Positions 1-8,605 of a stretch of DNA of 10,392 nt are shown in pieces. The DNA lies in assembly GCA_024224995.1 (NCBI GenBank), contig JAAENB010000511.1:1-10392 (forward strand), given 5' to 3'. The notes under the pieces are model-generated. The model made no database searches and was not told the DNA's origin. It saw only the letters and a list, made by a program, of their open reading frames with translations. Every line of letters starts with the position of its first letter. Positions within the stretch are counted from its first letter, which is position 1. This stretch comes from a bacterium. Its GTDB lineage: Bacteria; Spirochaetota; UBA4802; UBA5550. The position numbers and the translations under genes were made by a program.

Positions 1-91
1 AACCCCCATAGGGCAGCAGAGCATAACCCGGATAATATCTTCGAGAACAGGCTCTGTTTATAAATTAGTTTCCCAGGGCTACGGGTATTTC

Positions 92-124
92 TCATAGCGT
101 GGGGCTTCCAGCCCCTCGTTATGA
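92..124. repeat. Imperfect hairpin (15-position stem, 3-base loop)
   Basis: Position 92 pairs with 124 inward to 106 with 110, leaving the loop tcc (107-109). There is one mismatch (100/116) and one G-T pair (97/119). The inner part is ggggct-tcc-agcccc. There is no T-run on either side, so it looks more like an extragenic palindromic repeat than a terminator. The GC-arm and tcc-loop design recurs at 10278-10294. Confidence 0.7.
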
Positions 125-163
125 AAAAGCAGGCCCCGGATAAAATCTTCGGAAACAAGCCCG

Positions 164-221
164 TAAAGACGTTTGTGTGTAGGGGAGAGGCATGCCTCTC
201 CCCTACACACAAACGTCTTTA
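164..221. repeat. Perfect 58-base palindrome with no spacer
   Basis: Every base from 164 to 192 pairs with 221 back to 193, giving two 29-base arms with no mismatch and no loop. The centre is gcatgc, flanked by ggggagag/ctctcccc and then gtgtgt/acacac. In RNA it would fold into a very stable hairpin on either strand. It lies about 95 bases beyond the stop of the leftward activator gene, so it could protect or end that mRNA, but no T-run follows on the minus strand. GTAGGGG...CCCCTAC palindromes with a catg centre are a recurring extragenic repeat type in environmental genomes (recollection, not searched). Confidence 0.85.
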
Positions 222-243
222 AAACCGCCCCTTCGGCAAAAAA

Positions 244-264
244 CCTCGAACCTCGAACCTTGAA
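244..264. repeat. Tandem heptamer (cctcgaa x3)
   Basis: Two exact copies of cctcgaa and one variant, ccttgaa, lie head to tail. It is a minor low-complexity repeat with no evident function. Confidence 0.7.
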
Positions 265-315
265 CTTTCTTGGGAACAGGCCCTAAAACGATGGTATATC
301 TCCCGATTACAAATT

Positions 316-2139
316 TCACTCAAGAAGATGCTTATTCCTTTCTAAAATCGCGCGAACCTTATCGCGGTGATTTTTATTATCCTCAGGATTTTCTTTAAAA
401 ACAACCTGGGCAATTTTTGAAATATTACCGTTATATTCATGAAAGGCACCAAGCACAGCCATGTCCTCAATTCGCCGGACAATTTCCGCGATATTACCGC
501 TGCTGTATTCCAGCAATTCCACCAAAACCCGGTTAAGCCGGTTAATCGTTTTTGACTTTTTGAATCCCTCTTTAACAATCTCAAAGCTAATAGCATTCCC
601 GCCGTCATTACCCGCGATAACCGTAAAACGGTTAAGCAAATTCTTCAATTCCCTTACATTGCCGGGCCAGGTATATTTTTGCAACAATTCCAGGGCATCA
701 TCATCAATGAAAAAGTTGCCATTCTTATTTAAAAAATGCTTAACCAGGAGAGCGATATCTTCCTCTCCGCGTTCCCGCAGAGAGGGCAGATTGATTTTAT
801 ATACATTAAGCCGGTAATACAAATCCTCACGGAACCTGCCCGCTTCAACCAGCTCATGCAAATCGATATTTGTAGCACAAATCAATCGAAAGTCGACGAT
901 CTTTTCTTCACTGCTGCCAAGCGGATATATTTTATTGTCTTCCATAACCCTGAGCAGTTTAGCCTGCTGCTCCAGGGAAAGATTTTCAATTTCATCAAGG
1001 AAAAGAGTACCGCCATGGGCCAACTCCATTTTCCCGGTATGATCTTTGGACGCGCCGGTAAAAGCTCCTTTCGCGTATCCAAAAAGCTCGCTTTCAAAAA
1101 TAGATTCCGGAATAGACCCGCAATTTATTTCAACGAAATTATTATTTCTCCGGGAACCAGCCACATGGATCGCGGAAGCTACCATCTCTTTCCCGGTACC
1201 GGTATTACCAAAAATAAGAACAGGAACATCAAAAGCGGCAACATTAATAATTTCGCTCCTGGTGTTTTTCATTTTACCGCATTCCCCGGCAACATCAATA
1301 AGCCGGTACCTGGATTTATTGATTTTATTTATTTGCCCAATGGAATCTTTCTTTTTTTCATTATCATATTTCGCAAAGGTTGTTTCAATTTTTTCAATTG
1401 TTTCGGGAATTTTAACAGATTTCTCTAAAAAGTCATACGCGCCAAGCTTCAAGCATTCAACGGCAATGGCAGTATCGGCCCAACCGCTGAGCATTATTAC
1501 CGGGGTATCCTGGTCGATATCCATAATAATTTTCAACTGTTTAACACCGGCTTTTTCGTCCATATTGATCTCATCTTTAATATCCAGAAAAATAAAATTA
1601 TATTTTTCACGGCTCACAAGTTCTTTTACGCCGGAGAAATCATTTAAAACATCAACTTGATAATTTTTGCTAAAATACATTTTTAAACTTTTGGAAAGAA
1701 TCCGGTCGTCATCAACAAATAATATTCGAGGCACCGCGCCCGCGATACGGCTTTTTTCATTACTGTTAACAGTAGTTGAAATTGTATCAATGACATTGGC
1801 AACTTTCGGAATAAACGCTTCGACCCCGCCTGTTTTTTCAATAACATCAAAAGCACCGAATTTAAGACATTCTACGGCAAGAGGAATATCCGAATCAGAG
1901 GCAAGCATAATAATTGGAGTTTTTATTCCCGATGCCTTTATTGTCTTCAAAAAGTCAATACCGCATTTATCACCTTCCGCGTTTGTCATTTGAGACAATA
2001 TAACATCAAAGCTGTTATGTATAAGACGTTCTTTTGTCGTAAAGCAGGTATCGGCAATGAAGATCTCACCCCTGTCCTTAAGAGACTCTTTCAAAGACTT
2101 TCCAAAATCGATATTATTATCAAATAATAATATTTTCAT
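316..2139 (-). CDS. Sigma-54 enhancer-binding response regulator with two receiver domains (first degenerate)
   Basis: This cytoplasmic transcription activator of 607 residues opens sigma-54 promoters using ATP hydrolysis. Receiver 1 spans about 1-118. It has D7 but N8 in the acidic pocket, Gln50 where the phospho-Asp should be, Ala80 at the switch Thr/Ser position, and K102 retained. Receiver 2 (137-255) looks functional: DDD 143-145, phospho-acceptor D186, S218, K240. The AAA+ domain (about 280-505) has Walker A GNTGTGKE (311-318), an intact GAFTGA sigma-54 contact loop (358-363), Walker B LFLDE (D382, E383), FREDLYYRLNV with R437 and R443, and WPGNVREL (491-498). The C-terminus (about 535-607) is Fis-like but diverged, with two similar helices (VLVELLEYSSGNIAEI and AVLGAFHEYNGNISKI). 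The ATG overlaps the kinase stop (ATGA) behind a GAGGAGGGGG Shine-Dalgarno. The upstream kinase is the likely phosphodonor. Family assignment is secure; the target promoter is inferred. Confidence 0.95.
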   Translation of the reverse strand: MKILLFDNNIDFGKSLKESLKDRGEIFIADTCFTTKERLIHNSFDVILSQMTNAEGDKCGIDFLKTIKASGIKTPIIMLASDSDIPLAVECLKFGAFDVIEKTGGVEAFIPKVANVIDTISTTVNSNEKSRIAGAVPRILFVDDDRILSKSLKMYFSKNYQVDVLNDFSGVKELVSREKYNFIFLDIKDEINMDEKAGVKQLKIIMDIDQDTPVIMLSGWADTAIAVECLKLGAYDFLEKSVKIPETIEKIETTFAKYDNEKKKDSIGQINKINKSRYRLIDVAGECGKMKNTRSEIINVAAFDVPVLIFGNTGTGKEMVASAIHVAGSRRNNNFVEINCGSIPESIFESELFGYAKGAFTGASKDHTGKMELAHGGTLFLDEIENLSLEQQAKLLRVMEDNKIYPLGSSEEKIVDFRLICATNIDLHELVEAGRFREDLYYRLNVYKINLPSLRERGEEDIALLVKHFLNKNGNFFIDDDALELLQKYTWPGNVRELKNLLNRFTVIAGNDGGNAISFEIVKEGFKKSKTINRLNRVLVELLEYSSGNIAEIVRRIEDMAVLGAFHEYNGNISKIAQVVFKENPEDNKNHRDKVRAILERNKHLLE

Positions 2140-5100
2140 ATTGGGTCCCCCTCCTCAGGTAAAAATATTTTAAACTGTGTATATTCACCTTCTTCACTTT
2201 CTACTTCGATTTTTCCTTTATGGCAATCTTCTATAATCCAGTGGGTAAGATATAATCCCAACCCTAAGCCCTGTTTGGCTTTTTTCTTTTTCGTACTATA
2301 AAAAAGATTAAAAATATTTTCTCTTACTTCCTGCGGCATACCGGGCCCGTTATCTTCAATTTCGATTAAAAAATTATTATTCACGGAGCCGGCTCTTACG
2401 GATATTTTTTTGTTGTTTCCTGAGGGACCAAAAGCCTGAATGGAATTATCCAGAATATTTTCCAGGGCAATTTTCACCTGTTCGGAGTTTATTTTCAGCT
2501 CTTTTTCCGGATCAAAATTAAAATCTTTTTCAAGGATAATATGCTCCCGCTTAAAGATATCGGAATAATTATTGAGCACATTGGAAAGAATATACTTGAT
2601 TTTATTAAAGACTCTTTCGGATTTTTTGCCAAAGTTATTCTTGATCTTATTCTTCATCTCTTCTATCCTGTCAAGGCTTTCCTCGCATTCAAGAAAAAGC
2701 TCTTCCGCGAATTCCAACTCATCCTCATCCAGGATCTTTTCTCCCGAGGATATCTCACTGATCATCTTTTTCCCCAGCATTATGAGGGCCGAAAAGGGGG
2801 ATAGCTCGCTGTTGAACCGGTGCCCAATATCGGACACCAGGATAGAAGAGTCTGTTATAGTCTGCTGAAGTGATTCATTCGCTTCAAGGAGTCTGTCCCG
2901 GAGCAGTTTTAATTCAAGCTGCGATTGAATCCTCATCATGAGTTCTTTTGGATTAAAGGGTTTTACAATATAATCATTTGCCCCTTTTTTTAATCCCTCA
3001 ATTTTCATTGAGGTCGCTGCCCTGGCAGTAAGCAGAATTATAGGCAGCCCTTCAAACCCGGGATCACGTCTTATTGCCCGGGTGAATTCATACCCATCCA
3101 TTTCCGGCATCATTACATCGGCAAGAATCAGATCGGGCCGAAAAATCTCCCGGCTGAGTTTTTCCAATGCCTTCCTGCCATTTTGAGCAGTCTCTATATA
3201 ATACTCTTTTTCAAGCAGGTTCCGTAAAAAATTCAGCATTCCGGGATTATCGTCAACTATCAAAATATTTTCCTGTTTACCGGAATTATCTTTTGTACTG
3301 TTTACGGGCTCTTCCCAGGGCAGGGAGTCTATTATGTCTATGTCCGGATATTCTTCGCTGAGTGAATCGGGATTGTTCTCGGAATAAATAAAGGGAATTG
3401 TAATTAAAAACACAGATCCTTTGCCGGGGCTGCTTTCAACAGAGATTGCCCCTTCATGGAGTTCAACAATTTCTTTTGTAAGGGCAAGCCCAATGCCCGA
3501 TCCTTCATACTTTCTCGATGATGAAGAATCTACCTGGCGAAACCGTTCAAAAATTATATCCTGCTTGTTCACGGGAATCCCAATTCCCGTGTCTCTTACG
3601 GAGATAGAGAACCGGTCTTCTTTGCTGTCGAGTTCCACAAGAATACTGCCCCCGGCAGGAGTAAATTTTAAAGCGTTTGTGAGCAGGTTAACAAGCGCTT
3701 TTCCCATAAGGTCACGGTCTATTTGGGCGAAAACTCTGCCGCAATTATTGTTAAACCGTATATTCAATTTTCTTGAATCGGCGCCCGATTCTATGCTGTT
3801 CACGTAATATTCCAGCAGCTTTGCCACATCGGTTTTTTCTCTTTTTATTGACATTCTTCCGGCTTCGATCCTGGAAAAATCAAGGAGATCATTAATCAGT
3901 TTAAGAAGCCTGGCGCTGTTTTGGCGCATGGTTTTAAAAATAGAATGATTTTTTTCTATGGAGTTCCCATAATCCCCCTGAACAATAGACTCAATGGGTG
4001 AATGTATAAGAGAAAGAGGCGACCGGATTTCGTGTGATATATTGGCAAAAAAGTCGGTCTTTGCCCTGTCCAGTTCTTTTAGCTTTTCATACGCCTCCGC
4101 CAGTTCCGATGTCCGTTCCTTTACTTTTTCTTCAAGATTATGATACAGCCGCGCGTTATCCAGGGAGACCGCGGCCTGGGATGAAAGCAGGTTTAAAATT
4201 TCCAGTCTGTCCGGGGTAAAGGCGCCTGTGGTAAGATTGTTTTCAAGATATACTATTCCGGATAATTTTCCCTGGTTGAGAATAGGGGCACAAAGGATTG
4301 ACTTAGGCTGATTTTTTACTACATATGGAGCGTCAGTAAAATCTCCTTCTAATGAAGCGTTGTTCAGTATAAGGGTCTCTTTGGTTCTGGCGACATAGTT
4401 CACAATAGAAGGTGAAAGTCCCTCATGATCATCAACAGGGATTGATTTCAACAGTATGATCTCTTCGCTTTCAACACTTCCTTCGGCTTCTACCAGGAGC
4501 TTTCCCATATCCTCAAGGATCATAAAACCTTTGTCCGCGCCCGCGTTTTCCATTACGATTTCCATCATCCTGGCAAGAAGTTTGCCCAGGTCTATCTCTC
4601 CTGATATTGCCTGTGACGCTTTCATTGCTGTAGAAAGATCAAGAAGTTCCGAACTGCCGGAATAGTGATGCATACCCCCGGAAAGACCGGACAGTTCATT
4701 GCCGGGAGTTGATAAAAATTTGCTATAGAGTTTTTCAATTTGTTGTATCTTAGCAATGGCCCCCCACCTGGAATAACAATTGTACGCCTCTACAATATAG
4801 ATTCGGGCTATTCTTTCTTTCCCCCTGGAGAGATAAAATTTTGCGGCCAGTTCATTCGCAATAGCTTCGTCATTGACATATTTATATTTATTACTAAGGG
4901 AAATAGCCGTGTCATACGATTCTTCAGCAAGACTATTTTCTCCAAAGATCCGTGCCTGTTCGGCCGCTACCAGGTGAAACCGGTGTAAATTATTCTCAGG
5001 GCAGTATTCACTCCATTCTTTCATTTTAGCCTGGTTTTCAAGGACCTTCTTTCGATAAATCTTTTTTTCATATACTGAAGCATCCTGGTACGACGCGAGC

Positions 5101-8100
5101 ATAACCAGGGAATTATAATACATGTAAGATCGAATTATATCCACTCGCAATTGTTTATCGAAATATTTTTCCGCCTGTATTAGATCTTCCAGGGCCAGGC
5201 TGTATTTTTGAAAAAGATACCGCAGCTGGAGTCTTATATGATAAAATTCACAAACGATTACCCGGTGATTTGCTTTTATCCATTGGGGGACTGATTTTTC
5301 TCCGTCAAGAGCAGTTCCGCTAAGCTGAGCAGGATTTTCGTTTTCACCCAGGAGGTTAAAAACTGCTTGTTGATATATTGAATAGATCTGGAGCGCGTGC
5401 GCCTGGCCGATTCCTTCAATGGCCTGGTAATGTTTATCCATATCCCGTGAAAGCTCTCTAAGGTCTTTACCGATTTGAAAGGAATATTTATTTTGCAGCA
5501 GCAAGCTAAGAGCCGCGTATCCCAGGTCTCCGGTTTCCAGACCGGTTTGATATATTTCAAGCAATTGCGAAGTTGAATCCCGTATACTCTCTTTCCAATG
5601 CCGAATAAAAACATTATAAAGATAAGCGGTCATTGTCTTTTTTCCCCTGGCATTAAGTTTATCCACCAGGTTTAAACCAAGATTCGCGAATTTATAACCG
5701 CTTTCAATATTCCCAAAGGCAGCAACCATAAGAAGTCCGTACCCAATATACGCGGAAGCGTGTTCGGGGGCATGCCCATATTTACGAGCCAGGTGAATAA
5801 GTTTAAAAATAATCAAGGGAGGAAGAGTGGGAGCTGCGTAATAAGCGACCGTTGCCACACTCGCGAGGATTTGTGAAGCAGAAAGCATTTGAGGATTGGT
5901 CATTTTTGGTAAATCAATTAACTCTTCGGGTTTCTTGCCCGCAAGCGCCAGCTTTCTCTTTAGTAACTCCAGTAAAATCCGGAATTTTGCCGGTTTTTCC
6001 GGTATTCGGATGCCCAGCAATTTCAATGTAGAGAGGCCAATACGAATGGCGCCGTGAAAATCCTCTTGTGCTTTATACGCGTAAATTTTAATCTCAAAAA
6101 TTTTTACTTTATCTATCACATTCCCGGCATGCTTTATTACGATATCAGCCAGCCGTTCCATTTCTTCAAAATCCCCTTTCAGGTATGCCGTTTCCGTAGA
6201 TTCAGTATAAAGAGCCAGAGCCAGATCGTACTGTTTTTCCCAGCATTCTTCTTCCAGAAACCCAATGCCGGTTCTCAAATACCCAAACGCGGGAGAATAC
6301 GCTGCCGATGCCTTGGCTTTTATCCCGGCTTTGAAATTTAAAGCGGCCAGTTCTTCCAATTCCTTGCCGGCGGTGATATATCCGGAACCCAGGTTCAACT
6401 GGTCGGTTATGTAAAATAATCCGCGAAAGCGATTTTCTTTTCTTGTCTTTTCCAGGGCAATCTTCCCTATACGGTAATGCAGCTTTCCCTTGTCTTCCTG
6501 AGGGATAAGTAAATACGCGGCCTCCTGTATTTTATCATGATGGAATATATACTCATCCCCCGACATCCCTATCAATCCTTCATTAAGAACTTCCGTAAGA
6601 TCAAGCAGCGCTTTATCAATAGAAAGACCTCGCATAACAGCCACAGTTTCAAGATCAAACCTGCTTCCAATGCAGGCGCAGATCTTTAATGCTTCCCTGG
6701 GTTTTTCCGCTAGTTTATTAATCTTGCCTACCATAAGATCTACAACATTAGCCGTAACCTGCATTTCTTTAATTTTTTCAAGATTCCACTGCCACCCTTC
6801 TATGGCGTCAATCTCAAGGAGTTCTTCATGGTATAAAATACGCAAAAACTGGTTTACAAAAAAAGGGTTGCCGCCTGTTTTCTTAAATACCTGTTCTGCC
6901 AGGGGAACCGCCCTGTCTTCCTCGCATTGCAGGGAATCAATGATAATATTCCCAACATCCTGTTCACGTAACGGTAACAGGCCAAGCCTGCTTATTTTCA
7001 TTCCCGCGTTTTCCATATCTTTGATGATCTCTGCCAACGGATGGCCTGCGGGTACTTCAGTATCTCTATAGGCGCCTATTATGAAAAGATATTGTAGTGC
7101 TGCATTACTGATAAGATTTTTCATAAGTTTCAGGCTTGCGATATCTGCCCATTGCAAGTCATCCAGAAAAAGAACCAGGGGATGATTTTCCTTTGCGAAA
7201 AGAGCGGTAAAATTTCCAAAGACAAGATTAAACCTGTTTTTCGATTCTTCAGGTTCCAGTTCCGCGAGCCCGGGCTGTTCTCCGATTATGAACTCAACTT
7301 CAGGAATAATATCGGTAATAACCTTTCCATTGGGGCCCAGAACTTTTAACAAATTTTCTTTCCATTGGAGGATCGCTGTTTCACTTTCCGAAAGGATCTG
7401 TCTTACCAGGCCCCGGAAAGCCCGGATCATCCCGATATAGGGCATATCCCTGTTTAGCAGGTCGTACTTTCCTGAAATAAAGTAACCTCTCCGCGCGGTT
7501 ACGGGTTTACGGATCTCATTGATGAGCACGGTTTTTCCAATTCCGGGAGGTCCGGACACAAGCAGTATTCCCGCGTTCTCATCAAATGAACGGATCAAAA
7601 AATCAATCTCTTCCTCCCGGCCAATAAGTTCTTCCGGTTCCATATATTTCACCGGATGATCTTTCCTGCCGGTCGTAAAGGTTTCAATTTTTCCGTTGTC
7701 CCTCAATTGTTTGAGGCACTCTTGCAGGTCTGCCATGAGACCAAAACTATTCAGATACCGTTCTTCAACGGTTTTAGATAACAGTTTCATGATAATATTA
7801 GAAATCATCAGCGGAATACCGGGATTTTTTTCAGCCGGAGCCTGCGGACTTCTGGCAATATGGGAATGGATCATTTCCATTGGGTCCGTTGAGATGAACG
7901 GAACTTCCCCGGTGATGAGGTGGTAAAAAACAGCCCCCAATGAATAGAGGTCGGTTCTATAATCCACGGACCTGTTAATACGCCCGGTCTGTTCAGGAGA
8001 AATATAGACTAATTTTTCTATTCTTTGCGCGGGATCAATATTAGCATCATTATTTAACAGGAAGGACGCGCCAAAGTCCGTAATCTTTATTTCAAAAGAT

Positions 8101-8516
8101 TCCCTGTTTATTAATATACTTTGTGGTTTGATATTCTTATGAATAATATTTTTTTTATGCAGGTTTCCAAGAATTTCAGCAAGTTTGATAGCTGCCGGTA
8201 AAAACGTCCCAACTTTTATGGCGTTTCCAACAAATGCCTCCTGAAAAGAGATCCCGTCAAAGTCCTCAAGTACAAGGCCGTATTGGTCTTTTTCGGTAAG
8301 TATGTTATGAACTTTTACAATACCTTTGTGAGGAATATTTTTAATGATATCATATTCCTGTTTGAACCTGGCTACGGCGAGTGGAGTCTGTGTTCCTGTT
8401 TTGAACATTTTTAAAAGAAATGTTGTATCATCATTCTCTTTTTTACAGCGGTAACTAATAGACTCCACAGTTTCACAAAGTTGTTCCAGGATATGATAGT
8501 TTGATATTTTTTGCAT
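2136..8516 (-). CDS. Giant hybrid sensor kinase: kinase-like/AAA ATPase/TPR/GAF/HisKA-HATPase/REC/second histidine kinase
   Basis: This is a soluble-looking sensor of 2126 residues with no membrane segment seen. Numbering is from the ATG at 8516. The order is: Ser/Thr-kinase-like domain (about 6-270; Lys36, HKN 126-128 replacing HRD, DFG 147-149, ISPEQTGRINR from 172); STAND-type ATPase (about 297-560; Walker A GPPGIGKT 322-329, FLDDLQWAD with D452-D453, GNPFFV 549-554); TPR-like helices (about 720-1275); GAF (about 1290-1455); coiled coil; histidine kinase 1 (H1495 in SHEIRSP, DTGIGIP, GSGIGLAL); receiver (D1755-D1756, D1800, T1830, K1852); second kinase module (candidate H1899 in GHRFNSEL, N-box N2020, DNGPGM 2055-2060, GLGLGL 2083-2088). 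The first modules match the known 'trifunctional' kinase/ATPase/histidine-kinase family. An in-frame GTG at 8561 would add 15 residues. The ATG is preferred because family members start a few residues before the kinase fold; neither start has a clear Shine-Dalgarno. The kinase is coupled by ATGA to the activator, its probable partner. The ligand is unknown. Confidence 0.93.
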   Translation of the reverse strand: MQKISNYHILEQLCETVESISYRCKKENDDTTFLLKMFKTGTQTPLAVARFKQEYDIIKNIPHKGIVKVHNILTEKDQYGLVLEDFDGISFQEAFVGNAIKVGTFLPAAIKLAEILGNLHKKNIIHKNIKPQSILINRESFEIKITDFGASFLLNNDANIDPAQRIEKLVYISPEQTGRINRSVDYRTDLYSLGAVFYHLITGEVPFISTDPMEMIHSHIARSPQAPAEKNPGIPLMISNIIMKLLSKTVEERYLNSFGLMADLQECLKQLRDNGKIETFTTGRKDHPVKYMEPEELIGREEEIDFLIRSFDENAGILLVSGPPGIGKTVLINEIRKPVTARRGYFISGKYDLLNRDMPYIGMIRAFRGLVRQILSESETAILQWKENLLKVLGPNGKVITDIIPEVEFIIGEQPGLAELEPEESKNRFNLVFGNFTALFAKENHPLVLFLDDLQWADIASLKLMKNLISNAALQYLFIIGAYRDTEVPAGHPLAEIIKDMENAGMKISRLGLLPLREQDVGNIIIDSLQCEEDRAVPLAEQVFKKTGGNPFFVNQFLRILYHEELLEIDAIEGWQWNLEKIKEMQVTANVVDLMVGKINKLAEKPREALKICACIGSRFDLETVAVMRGLSIDKALLDLTEVLNEGLIGMSGDEYIFHHDKIQEAAYLLIPQEDKGKLHYRIGKIALEKTRKENRFRGLFYITDQLNLGSGYITAGKELEELAALNFKAGIKAKASAAYSPAFGYLRTGIGFLEEECWEKQYDLALALYTESTETAYLKGDFEEMERLADIVIKHAGNVIDKVKIFEIKIYAYKAQEDFHGAIRIGLSTLKLLGIRIPEKPAKFRILLELLKRKLALAGKKPEELIDLPKMTNPQMLSASQILASVATVAYYAAPTLPPLIIFKLIHLARKYGHAPEHASAYIGYGLLMVAAFGNIESGYKFANLGLNLVDKLNARGKKTMTAYLYNVFIRHWKESIRDSTSQLLEIYQTGLETGDLGYAALSLLLQNKYSFQIGKDLRELSRDMDKHYQAIEGIGQAHALQIYSIYQQAVFNLLGENENPAQLSGTALDGEKSVPQWIKANHRVIVCEFYHIRLQLRYLFQKYSLALEDLIQAEKYFDKQLRVDIIRSYMYYNSLVMLASYQDASVYEKKIYRKKVLENQAKMKEWSEYCPENNLHRFHLVAAEQARIFGENSLAEESYDTAISLSNKYKYVNDEAIANELAAKFYLSRGKERIARIYIVEAYNCYSRWGAIAKIQQIEKLYSKFLSTPGNELSGLSGGMHHYSGSSELLDLSTAMKASQAISGEIDLGKLLARMMEIVMENAGADKGFMILEDMGKLLVEAEGSVESEEIILLKSIPVDDHEGLSPSIVNYVARTKETLILNNASLEGDFTDAPYVVKNQPKSILCAPILNQGKLSGIVYLENNLTTGAFTPDRLEILNLLSSQAAVSLDNARLYHNLEEKVKERTSELAEAYEKLKELDRAKTDFFANISHEIRSPLSLIHSPIESIVQGDYGNSIEKNHSIFKTMRQNSARLLKLINDLLDFSRIEAGRMSIKREKTDVAKLLEYYVNSIESGADSRKLNIRFNNNCGRVFAQIDRDLMGKALVNLLTNALKFTPAGGSILVELDSKEDRFSISVRDTGIGIPVNKQDIIFERFRQVDSSSSRKYEGSGIGLALTKEIVELHEGAISVESSPGKGSVFLITIPFIYSENNPDSLSEEYPDIDIIDSLPWEEPVNSTKDNSGKQENILIVDDNPGMLNFLRNLLEKEYYIETAQNGRKALEKLSREIFRPDLILADVMMPEMDGYEFTRAIRRDPGFEGLPIILLTARAATSMKIEGLKKGANDYIVKPFNPKELMMRIQSQLELKLLRDRLLEANESLQQTITDSSILVSDIGHRFNSELSPFSALIMLGKKMISEISSGEKILDEDELEFAEELFLECEESLDRIEEMKNKIKNNFGKKSERVFNKIKYILSNVLNNYSDIFKREHIILEKDFNFDPEKELKINSEQVKIALENILDNSIQAFGPSGNNKKISVRAGSVNNNFLIEIEDNGPGMPQEVRENIFNLFYSTKKKKAKQGLGLGLYLTHWIIEDCHKGKIEVESEEGEYTQFKIFLPEEGDPI
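2147..2156 (-). promoter_or_regulatory. Ribosome binding site of the activator gene, inside the kinase 3' end
   Basis: Read on the minus strand this is GAGGAGGGGG, with its 3' edge 7 bases before the activator ATG. It lies within the last codons of the kinase gene, so with the ATGA overlap it supports re-initiation and near-stoichiometric production of kinase and activator. Confidence 0.75.
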
Positions 8517-8605
8517 TGTTATCAGCTTAATATGTTTTGTTTTTTCGAAAATTGTTACCACTATTATGGCTTAAGTCAAGGTTATTTATGTAAATTAATC
8601 CTGAA

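Larger units (their letters stand above)
28..290. repeat. Three diverged copies of a ~30-base direct repeat
   Basis: Copy 1 (28-54) and copy 2 (136-162) share 22 of 27 positions, starting ccggataa and carrying atcttcg and a purine-rich aacaggc/aacaagc tail. A third, more degenerate copy (about 262-290) keeps ctt.ggaaca.gccc followed by a taaa.acg tail. Copies 1 and 2 bracket the hairpin at 92-124. Copies 2 and 3 bracket the palindrome at 164-221. Whether this is a decayed mobile unit or repeated local duplication cannot be decided from one window. Confidence 0.5.
1..315. other. Non-coding, repeat-rich region downstream of the activator gene
   Basis: No convincing coding frame is seen here. 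The stretch is filled with short repeats: a diverged direct repeat in three copies, a hairpin at 92-124, a perfect palindrome at 164-221 and a 7-base tandem repeat at 244-264. It lies just beyond the stop codon of the leftward activator gene, so the structures are in its 3' region. A classical terminator (GC stem followed by a T-run on the minus strand) is not clear. The best candidate, around 222-240, has only about four stem pairs. The mixture resembles dispersed extragenic repeats of environmental bacterial genomes. Confidence 0.7.

Noticed and set aside
222..240. Candidate terminator after the activator gene (gccg-aagggg-cggt then TTT on the minus strand)
   Set aside because: The stem is only four pairs including a G-T pair and the T-run is short, so it is not a convincing intrinsic terminator.
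736..1428. 230-residue plus-strand frame opposite the activator gene
   Set aside because: It is antisense to the AAA+ domain, whose motifs are all intact on the minus strand, and it resembles no family.
8552..8580. Possible sigma-70 promoter for the kinase operon (TTGACT, 17-base gap, TAACAA on the minus strand)
   Set aside because: The -10 hexamer matches only 3 of 6 positions. The location would suit a start at the ATG at 8516, but the evidence is too thin to call.
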